Positions 6,237 through 11,335 of a stretch of 11,335 bases of DNA are shown here, in pieces (position 1 is the first letter of the stretch; each line of letters begins with the position of its first letter). The DNA comes from Bradyrhizobium sp. Lineage in GTDB: Bacteria; Pseudomonadota; Alphaproteobacteria; Rhizobiales; Xanthobacteraceae. The stretch covers positions 1-11,335 of the forward strand of contig JAFAUV010000111.1 in assembly GCA_019243075.1 (NCBI GenBank), given 5' to 3'. The notes below the pieces were generated by a model that saw only the letters and a list, made by a program, of their open reading frames with translations, made no database searches and was not told the DNA's origin. Both the position numbers and the translations under genes were made by a program.

Positions 6237-7961
6237 ATGGACGCCAAGACGAACATCAAGAGCAGGCTTCCGAGCCGTCATGTGACGGAAGGCCCCGCTC
6301 GCGCGCCGCATCGCTCCTATCTTTATGCCATGGGGCTCACGACTGAGCAGATCCACCAGCCCCTGGTGGGCGTTGCCTCCTGCTGGAACGAAGCCGCACC
6401 CTGCAACATCGCGCTGATGCGCCAGGCCCAGGCGGTCAAGAAGGGCGTAGCGGCCGGCGGCGGCACGCCGCGCGAGTTCTGCACCATCACCGTCACCGAT
6501 GGCATGGCCATGGGCCATGACGGCATGCGCTCCTCGCTGCCGTCGCGCGAATGCATCGCCGACTCCGTGGAGCTTACCGTCCGCGGTCACGCCTATGACG
6601 CCCTGGTCGGGCTTGCCGGCTGTGACAAGTCGCTGCCGGGCATGATGATGGCGATGGTCCGCCTCAATGTCCCGTCGATCTTCATCTATGGCGGTTCGAT
6701 CCTGCCCGGCAATTTCCGCGGCCAGCAGGTCACGGTGCAGGACATGTTCGAGGCCGTCGGCAAGCACTCGGTGGGCGAGATGTCGGACGCCGATCTCGAC
6801 GAGATCGAGCGGGTGGCATGCCCCTCGGCGGGCGCTTGCGGCGCCCAGTTCACCGCCAACACCATGGCCACCGTCTCGGAAGCCATCGGCCTCGCGTTGC
6901 CGTACTCCGCCGGCGCGCCGGCGCCCTACGAGATCCGCGATTCCTTCTGCATGACCGCGGGCGAGCGGGTGATGGACCTGGTCCGCGCCAATATCCGCCC
7001 GCGCAACATCGTCACGCGCAAGGCGTTGGAGAACGCCGCCGCCGTGGTCGCTGCATCCGGTGGCTCGACCAATGCCGGCCTGCATCTTCCGGCAATTGCG
7101 AATGAAGCTGGAATCAAATTCGATCTATTCGATGTGGCGGAAATCTTCAAAAAGACACCATATATCGCGGATTTGAAGCCCGGTGGCCGTTATGTCGCCA
7201 AAGACATGTTTGAAGCTGGCGGCATTCCATTGCTGATGAAGACGCTGCTTGATCATGGCTATTTGCACGGCGACTGCCTGACAGTCACCGGCCGCACGAT
7301 CGCAGAAAACCTCAAAGGCGTGAAATGGAACCCGCATCAGGATGTGGTGCGTCAAGCCGACAAGCCGATCACCGTTACCGGCGGCGTCGTCGGCCTGAAG
7401 GGTAATCTCGCACCAGAAGGGGCGATCGTGAAAGTCGCGGGCATGTCGAACCTGAGGTTTACCGGTCCTGCCCGCTGCTTCGACTGTGAGGAGGACGCCT
7501 TCGAGGCGGTCCAGAAGCGCACCTACAGAGAAGGCGAGGTCATTGTCATCCGCTACGAGGGGCCGAAAGGCGGTCCCGGGATGCGGGAGATGCTCTCGAC
7601 CACGGCGGCGCTGACCGGGCAGGGCACCTCCGGCAAGATCGCGCTCATCACTGACGGCCGGTTTTCCGGAGCGACCCGCGGCTTCTGCATCGGCCATGTC
7701 GGGCCGGAAGCGGCGGTCGGCGGCCCGATCGCCCTGTTGCAGGACGGCGATGTCATCGAGATCGACGCCGTGGCGGGGTTACTTGACGTAAAGTTGAGTG
7801 AAAAAGAGCTTGCGGAACGCAAAACCAAGTGGCGTCCCCGCGAGACGAATCACACGTCGGGGGCTCTCTGGAAATATGCCCAGCAGGTTGGGCCGGCGGT
7901 GGCCGGAGCGGTAACCCACCCGGGTGGTGCGCACGAGAAACAGTGCTATGCGGACATCTGA
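6237..7961 (+). CDS. ilvD: Dihydroxy-acid dehydratase
   Basis: This 574-residue cytoplasmic Fe-S enzyme of the IlvD/Edd family dehydrates 2,3-dihydroxy-isovalerate and 2,3-dihydroxy-3-methylvalerate in valine, leucine and isoleucine synthesis. The three expected cluster cysteines are C56 (NEAAPCN), C129 (GLAGCDKSLPG, with K131 as the probable carbamylated Mg-binding lysine) and C201 (PSAGACGAQFTANTM). The C-terminal catalytic loop TDGRFSGATRGFCIGHVGPEA is intact. The length matches the [2Fe-2S]-type IlvD better than the longer E. coli form or Edd. The ATG at 6237 is supported by GGGAG 9 bases upstream. The 3' end overlaps the exoR start by 14 bases. Residues about 282-342 are encoded by DNA near 47% GC, well below the flanks. 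Sugar-acid dehydratases share this fold, and bradyrhizobia may carry paralogs, so a related substrate is possible. Confidence 0.9.
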   Translation: MDAKTNIKSRLPSRHVTEGPARAPHRSYLYAMGLTTEQIHQPLVGVASCWNEAAPCNIALMRQAQAVKKGVAAGGGTPREFCTITVTDGMAMGHDGMRSSLPSRECIADSVELTVRGHAYDALVGLAGCDKSLPGMMMAMVRLNVPSIFIYGGSILPGNFRGQQVTVQDMFEAVGKHSVGEMSDADLDEIERVACPSAGACGAQFTANTMATVSEAIGLALPYSAGAPAPYEIRDSFCMTAGERVMDLVRANIRPRNIVTRKALENAAAVVAASGGSTNAGLHLPAIANEAGIKFDLFDVAEIFKKTPYIADLKPGGRYVAKDMFEAGGIPLLMKTLLDHGYLHGDCLTVTGRTIAENLKGVKWNPHQDVVRQADKPITVTGGVVGLKGNLAPEGAIVKVAGMSNLRFTGPARCFDCEEDAFEAVQKRTYREGEVIVIRYEGPKGGPGMREMLSTTAALTGQGTSGKIALITDGRFSGATRGFCIGHVGPEAAVGGPIALLQDGDVIEIDAVAGLLDVKLSEKELAERKTKWRPRETNHTSGALWKYAQQVGPAVAGAVTHPGGAHEKQCYADI

Positions 7962-8763
7962 GCATATCATCGCTGCGTTGATGCTGGGGACGGCGCTGGT
8001 CGCCGCGCCGGCGTTCGCATTCGATGGTGCGCCGGTCAATCAGCGCGATACCGCAATCCCGGTGGTGTCGGGACCGCCCGCCGCCTTGACAAAGCCCCCC
8101 GCGGCCTCCGCACAGGATTCGTTCAAGGCGCTGGAATACGCGGCCGATATCGACGGCTATGCGGTGGCGCAGTGGAAGCTCGGCCGCATGTACGCCGCCG
8201 GCGACGGTGTCGTCCGCAACGACCTGCGCGCCTTCGACTATTTCAGCCGGATCGCCAAGGATCACGCCCAGGACAGCCCGTCGTCGCCGCAGGCGGCGCT
8301 GGTGGCCAACGCTTTCGTGGCGCTGGCCCGCTATTATCTGAACGGTATTCCCAATTCGAGCGTGAAGTCGGATCCGGACCGCGCGCGCGAGATGCTGTAC
8401 TATGCTGCGTCCTATTTCGGCAGCGCCGATGCGCAGTTCGATCTGGCGCGGCTCTACCTGAAGACCGCCAACGCGTCGGCCAATGATCTGACCTACGGCA
8501 CCCGCTGGCTTGGCCTTGCTGCCTCCAAGGGGCAGCGCCAGGCGCAGGCCATGCTTGGCCAGATGCTGTTCAGCGGCGACCGCCTGCCGCCGCAGCGGGC
8601 GCGCGGCTTGATGTGGATGGCGCTCGCCAGCGACGGCGCCAACAATCCGGACGAAGCCTGGATCAAGGACAGCTACAACCAGGCGCTCTCGCGGGCCAGC
8701 GAAGATGACCGTGCGATGGCGGCGCAGATGCTGAAATACTGGCTGCAGGGCCGCCACGACTGA
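7948..8763 (+). CDS. exoR: ExoR-like periplasmic Sel1-repeat regulator of exopolysaccharide synthesis
   Basis: This 271-residue exported protein has a signal peptide (cleavage likely after residue 24, AFA/FD), a proline/alanine-rich linker to about residue 56, then Sel1-like helical repeats. The repeats run about 72-105 (AVAQWKLGRMYAAGDGV), 119-155 (ANAFVALARYYLNGIP), 158-195 and 196-232 (GQRQAQAMLGQMLFSGD). Size, signal peptide and segments such as RAREMLYYAASYFGSADAQF match my memory of Sinorhizobium meliloti ExoR. ExoR is a periplasmic inhibitor of the ExoS/ChvI two-component system, controlling exopolysaccharide, motility and symbiotic invasion. I use the ATG at 7948, which puts the signal peptide at the N-terminus; the GTGs at 7924 and 7927 add residues without a Shine-Dalgarno. 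The start lies inside ilvD, so translation is probably coupled. No exoS or chvI is in the window; the regulatory role is by homology only. Confidence 0.78.
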   Translation: MRTSEHIIAALMLGTALVAAPAFAFDGAPVNQRDTAIPVVSGPPAALTKPPAASAQDSFKALEYAADIDGYAVAQWKLGRMYAAGDGVVRNDLRAFDYFSRIAKDHAQDSPSSPQAALVANAFVALARYYLNGIPNSSVKSDPDRAREMLYYAASYFGSADAQFDLARLYLKTANASANDLTYGTRWLGLAASKGQRQAQAMLGQMLFSGDRLPPQRARGLMWMALASDGANNPDEAWIKDSYNQALSRASEDDRAMAAQMLKYWLQGRHD

Positions 8764-8795
8764 CGGGATGACCCGTCGCCGAATTAGATTTTTTT
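8762..8795 (+). terminator. Possible weak terminator after exoR
   Basis: A 6-bp stem, GACGGG (8762-8767) with CCCGTC (8772-8777) and an ATGA loop, begins at the exoR stop codon. A run of seven T (8789-8795) follows 11 bases later. The gap between stem and T run is longer than in a standard intrinsic terminator. The T run also codes the lysine codons at the end of the opposing acetyltransferase gene, so it may have a coding reason. Confidence 0.35.
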
Positions 8796-9248
8796 CGACA
8801 TCGGATATGACGATCTAGTGCCAAATCTTCCCTCTGGCGCGCCAGCATCCGCATAGCCCCGCGCAAGATAGAAGCGATGCGCGGTTGCGGTCGAAACCAG
8901 GCTGCAAATCTGATTGCCGTGCTCCAACGCGCGCACCTCGAGCGCCCGGAGCAGGGCGGAGCTGGCGCCGCGGAATCGCGCGGTCGGCGCGACATAGTTC
9001 AGCGTGATCTCGCCGGAGTTCTTGACCGATCCGACCGCCAGGATCGCATCGTCCTCCACCGCCAGCATCAGCGATGCGGCGGGATCGGCAATCCAGGACG
9101 CCACGATGTCGGGCGTCTTATTGGCGAGCCAGCGCCCCAGGATCGCCGGATCGTTATGGTGATCGGCAACGCAGAGTTCGGAAATTGACGCGCGCAGCAC
9201 TTCACAGGCCGCCACGGCGTCCGCCGGTGTCGCGTCGCGAATTCTCAC
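8784..9248 (-). CDS. GNAT-family N-acetyltransferase
   Basis: This 154-residue protein has the GNAT fold pattern. It starts VRIRDATPADAVAACEVLR (strand 1 and helix 1), then SLMLAVEDDAILAVGSVKNSGEITLNYVAP (central strands). The acetyl-CoA pyrophosphate loop RFRGAS is at 91-96, before helix ALLRALEVRALEHG. The C-terminal AHRFYLARGYADAG is the usual final-strand region. It should transfer an acetyl group from acetyl-CoA to an amine; the substrate cannot be told. I start it at the GTG at 9248 because the GNAT fold begins there, and because its GTGA overlaps the TGA of the upstream Cys-rich ORF, a classic coupling arrangement. The loop RFRGAS fits the (Q/R)xxGx(G/A) pattern, though Ser replaces the usual final small residue. 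It converges with exoR, leaving 20 bases between the two stops. Confidence 0.85.
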   Translation of the reverse strand: MRIRDATPADAVAACEVLRASISELCVADHHNDPAILGRWLANKTPDIVASWIADPAASLMLAVEDDAILAVGSVKNSGEITLNYVAPTARFRGASSALLRALEVRALEHGNQICSLVSTATAHRFYLARGYADAGAPEGRFGTRSSYPMSKKI

Positions 9249-9373
9249 GACGCCCTGGCTCTGAGCCAGATCGCCTTGGCGCGGCCATAGCAACCGCCGC
9301 ACAAGACGATGTGGCGGCAGACACAGGTCGCTTCCGTTTCGGCGTGGGAATCGCATCGCACCTTGGCGGACAT
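9245..9373 (-). CDS. Small Cys-rich putative zinc-binding protein (42 aa), possibly an internally deleted family member
   Basis: The frame codes 42 residues with C7, H10, C17, C19, H21, C25 and C28, in the form RCDSHAETEATCVCRHIVLC followed by GGCYGRAKAIW. Five cysteines and two histidines in 22 residues suggest metal binding. Its stop TGA overlaps the GTG start of the acetyltransferase (GTGA, 9248-9245), the best argument that it is translated. The N-terminal pattern CDxHxxxxxTxVCxHI and the C-terminal CGxCYxRAK remind me of the two ends of a larger (about 90 residue) bacterial family of unknown function. The family's middle part appears missing here. The start is uncertain: the ATG at 9373 has no clear Shine-Dalgarno, and in-frame ATGs exist further upstream. 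Function is unknown. Confidence 0.5.
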   Translation of the reverse strand: MSAKVRCDSHAETEATCVCRHIVLCGGCYGRAKAIWLRARAS

Positions 9374-9467
9374 CGGGATGGGCTTACGTTGCCTTGTCTG
9401 GAACATCATAGGAACATTGGAGCTATTGGACCAGAGCAGGTGAACGACAGTCGCGAGGGCCTGCGAC

Positions 9468-10259
9468 CTATGCCGCCTCAAGATCGAGATCCGCCCATAC
9501 CGGCACGTGGTCCGACGGCTTCTCCCAGGCGCGCACATAGGAGTCGACGCCGACATCGATCAGCCGGTCGCTGGCCTGCGGCGACATCAACAGGTGATCA
9601 ATCCGCAGGCCCCAGTTCTTCTGCCAGGCGCCGGCCTGGTAATCCCAGAAGGTGTATTGGCCGGGTGCGTCGGTGACGGCGCGGAGCGCATCCGTTAGCC
9701 CAAGACCCAGCAACGCCTGAAAGCTTTCGCGTGTCATGGGGCGGAACAGGGCGTCGTTGACCCAGGCCGGTGGGTTATGGACGTCTTCCGCCGCCGGAAT
9801 GACGTTAAAGTCGCCTGCGAGAATCAGCGGCTCTTCCGCTTTAAGTCGCTCCTTCGAATACTCAAGCAGCCGCGACATCCATTTGAGCTTATAGGAGTAT
9901 TTGTCGCTGTTCACGGGGTTGCCATTGGGCAGATAGAGGCAGGCGATGCGCAGCACGCCAGCCTTGATTGGCACCACGCCTTCGAGGAAGCGGGCATGGG
10001 AGTCCTCGTCATCACCGGCGAGGCCCGATTTCGTCTCGTCGAATGGTAGCTTCGACAGCAATGCGACGCCGTTGAAAGTCTTCTGGCCGTGGGTCACGAT
10101 ATTGTAGCCGAGTTCCTCGATCTCGAGCCGCGGGAAGGCGTCGTCCGTGCATTTGATTTCCTGCAGGCAGACCACATCGGGCGAAGTTTCCTTCAGCCAG
10201 GCAAGCAACAGCTCAAGCCGCTGCCGGATCGAATTGACGTTCCAGGTGGCGATGCGCAT
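9468..10259 (-). CDS. xthA: Exodeoxyribonuclease III
   Basis: This 263-residue enzyme belongs to the ExoIII/APE1 family. It cuts DNA 5' of abasic sites and removes 3'-blocking groups in base-excision repair. All core motifs are present: ATWNVNSIRQR at the N-terminus, CLQEIKC with metal-binding E34, YLPNGNP, the catalytic AGDFNVIPAAEDVHNP, YTFWDYQAGAWQKNWGLRIDHLL, and the terminal KPSDHVPV with the catalytic pair D250/H251. Length is normal for the family. I start it at the ATG at 10259 because IATWNVNSIR is the usual N-terminus; the 14 residues before it overlap the end of erpA. Only 11 bases separate it from the erpA stop, so the two are probably co-transcribed. Another 94 bases separate its stop from the downstream Cys-rich ORF. 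Confidence 0.95.
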   Translation of the reverse strand: MRIATWNVNSIRQRLELLLAWLKETSPDVVCLQEIKCTDDAFPRLEIEELGYNIVTHGQKTFNGVALLSKLPFDETKSGLAGDDEDSHARFLEGVVPIKAGVLRIACLYLPNGNPVNSDKYSYKLKWMSRLLEYSKERLKAEEPLILAGDFNVIPAAEDVHNPPAWVNDALFRPMTRESFQALLGLGLTDALRAVTDAPGQYTFWDYQAGAWQKNWGLRIDHLLMSPQASDRLIDVGVDSYVRAWEKPSDHVPVWADLDLEAA

Positions 10260-10270
10260 CGGGCAGGAGC

Positions 10271-10600
10271 TTAGATCGAAAAGCTGGTGCCGCAACCGCA
10301 CGACGCCGTGGCATTCGGGTTGTGCACACGGAAGGAGGCGCCGATCAGGTCGTCGACAAAGTCGACCTCCGATCCCGCGAGGAACGGCACCGACGCCGGA
10401 TCGACCACGACCACCGCCGAATCGCGCTCGATCACGAGGTCATCCTCCGCCTTGGCGCGTTCGACGTCGAACTTGTACTGGAATCCGGAGCAGCCGCCGC
10501 CCTCGACCGAGATGCGCAGCATGGCGCCATCGCCTTCTCCGCTGAGAATTTCGCCGATGCGGCGGGCGGCCCGCTCGCTGATGGTGACGGCAGTGGTCAT
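10271..10600 (-). CDS. erpA: A-type iron-sulfur cluster carrier/insertion protein
   Basis: This 109-residue protein of the IscA/SufA/ErpA family carries [2Fe-2S] or [4Fe-4S] clusters from the assembly scaffold to target apoproteins in the cytoplasm. The three cluster ligands are C37 (GGGCSGFQYKF), C101 and C103 (SCGCGTSFSI). The C-terminal NPNA-x-x-SCGCGTSFSI closely matches E. coli ErpA, which ends in the same pattern, so ErpA is preferred over IscA or SufA. The ATG at 10600 is supported by GGAGAG 9 bases upstream. It heads a - strand gene set with xthA and diverges from dgt across a 108-bp gap. No isc or suf genes lie nearby. The window also encodes an Fe-S enzyme that could be a client (IlvD), but nothing ties the two together. 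Confidence 0.94.
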   Translation of the reverse strand: MTTAVTISERAARRIGEILSGEGDGAMLRISVEGGGCSGFQYKFDVERAKAEDDLVIERDSAVVVVDPASVPFLAGSEVDFVDDLIGASFRVHNPNATASCGCGTSFSI

Positions 10601-10708
10601 CGCGCAGTCTCTCCGTTTGCCGCATCATTGCCATTTCATTTGGTACGGCGACACCGACATAGTTAAGTGTCCCGGAGGCCGGAATCAACTTGAAGGGATC
10701 AAACTGCC
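10601..10708. promoter_or_regulatory. Divergent promoter region between erpA and dgt
   Basis: This 108-bp gap must hold the starts of both divergent transcripts unless they begin within genes. It carries the erpA Shine-Dalgarno (GGAGAG read on the - strand) and the dgt Shine-Dalgarno (AAGGGA, 10693-10698). I see no convincing -35/-10 pair on either strand, and no clear palindrome of an IscR-type or other operator. Confidence 0.45.
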
Positions 10709-11335
10709 GTGTCGGTCGGAATGGCTGCCCCTCGCGCGCTCTATGCCTGCGACCCCGACCACAGCCGGGGCCGGCTGTTCTGCGAGCCGCCGAGCAGGAC
10801 CCGCAGCCCGTTTCGGAGGGATTGCGACCGCGTGATCCATTCCACCGCCTTCCGCCGCCTGAAGCACAAGACCCAGGTGTTCGTGTTTCACGAGGGCGAC
10901 CATTACCGCACCCGCCTCACGCATTCGCTGGAGGTCGCCCAGATCGCGCGTGCTCTGGCGCGCCAGCTCGGGCTCGACGAGGACCTGACGGAGACGCTGG
11001 CGCTGGCGCACGATCTCGGCCATCCCCCGTTCGGTCATGCCGGCGAGCGCGCGCTCGACGGCTGCATGAAGGCGCATGGCGGCTTCGATCACAACGGGCA
11101 ATCGCTGCAGGTGGTCACATCGCTGGAACATCGCTATCCCGAGTTCGACGGGCTCAATCTCACCTGGGAATCGCTCGAAGGCATCGTCAAGCACAACGGT
11201 CCGCTGACGGATCGCTTCGGCCGGCCGGTCGGCAAATATGTGGAGAGCGGCGGCATTCCTTTCGTGATCGCCGATTTCGTCAAGACCTACGATCTGGAGT
11301 TGTGGAGCTGCGCTTCGCTGGAAGCGCAGATTGCC
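10709..11335 (+). CDS. dgt: Deoxyguanosinetriphosphate triphosphohydrolase-like protein, N-terminal part (3' end outside window)
   Basis: The first 209 residues of an HD-domain dNTP triphosphohydrolase are present; the frame runs open through the last base. The family hydrolyses dGTP (or other dNTPs) to the nucleoside and triphosphate and so shapes nucleotide pools. Visible motifs are DRVIHSTAFRRLKHKTQVF at 40-58, RLTHSLEVAQIARALAR (metal-binding H72), and the HD signature LAHDLGHPPFGHAGERAL (H101, D102), with substrate-site EGIVKHNGP further on. It belongs to the type-2-like subfamily usually annotated as Dgt-like in alphaproteobacteria. I choose the GTG at 10709 because AAGGGA lies 10 bases before it; the in-frame ATG at 10721 would be 22 bases away. 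The gene diverges from erpA. Confidence 0.94.
   Translation, partial: MSVGMAAPRALYACDPDHSRGRLFCEPPSRTRSPFRRDCDRVIHSTAFRRLKHKTQVFVFHEGDHYRTRLTHSLEVAQIARALARQLGLDEDLTETLALAHDLGHPPFGHAGERALDGCMKAHGGFDHNGQSLQVVTSLEHRYPEFDGLNLTWESLEGIVKHNGPLTDRFGRPVGKYVESGGIPFVIADFVKTYDLELWSCASLEAQIA

Noticed and set aside
6102..7085. 327-codon open frame on the - strand
   Set aside because: Antisense to ilvD and the upstream gap; no motif and shadow-type composition.
7753..8757. 334-codon open frame on the - strand
   Set aside because: Antisense to the end of ilvD and to exoR; both + strand products have clear family features.
9074..9676. 200-codon + strand open frame
   Set aside because: Antisense to the acetyltransferase, miniprotein and xthA genes; Arg/Pro-rich shadow composition.
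1..11335. tRNA genes, CRISPR arrays, insertion sequences, phage or toxin-antitoxin genes
   Set aside because: I looked for direct repeat-spacer patterns, transposase motifs and tRNA-like folds in the gaps and saw none; the only repeats are the three intergenic palindromes.

Overview
The window looks like a chromosomal segment of an alphaproteobacterium of the Bradyrhizobium/Rhodopseudomonas type. This rests on the high-GC coding style, the strong resemblance of several proteins to Bradyrhizobium families as I remember them, an ExoR-like periplasmic protein typical of Rhizobiales, and three kinds of dispersed palindromic intergenic repeat that are common in that group. No tRNA, rRNA, insertion sequence, prophage or CRISPR array is visible. 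Most of the content is housekeeping metabolism.

Left part (1-4619, + strand). The 3' end of the pyruvate dehydrogenase E2 gene (pdhC) is followed by lpdA (E3), a PLP-dependent threonine synthase-like enzyme, and an orphan Bug/TctC-type periplasmic solute-binding protein. The first three gaps each carry a different imperfect inverted repeat (418-499, 1985-2068, 3361-3465). A perfect 13-bp hairpin at 4591-4619 closes the block.

Middle (4705-8795). A two-domain chromate-transporter family gene (chrA, - strand) diverges from an ilvD/exoR pair on the + strand across about 290 bp. That gap holds an 18-bp perfect-arm palindrome that looks like an operator. The exoR start codon lies inside the end of ilvD, so dihydroxy-acid dehydratase and the exopolysaccharide/invasion regulator appear translationally linked. 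A 180-bp stretch inside ilvD is much poorer in GC than its surroundings.

Right part (8784-11335). A - strand gene set reads erpA (A-type Fe-S carrier), xthA (exonuclease III), a 42-residue Cys-rich miniprotein, and a GNAT acetyltransferase. The last two overlap as GTGA. On the other side of a 108-bp gap, the dGTPase gene dgt starts on the + strand and runs off the window.

No wholly new multi-gene system is evident. The points most worth a second look are the Cys-rich miniprotein coupled to the acetyltransferase, the ilvD-exoR overlap, the palindrome between chrA and ilvD, and the compositional mosaic in ilvD.
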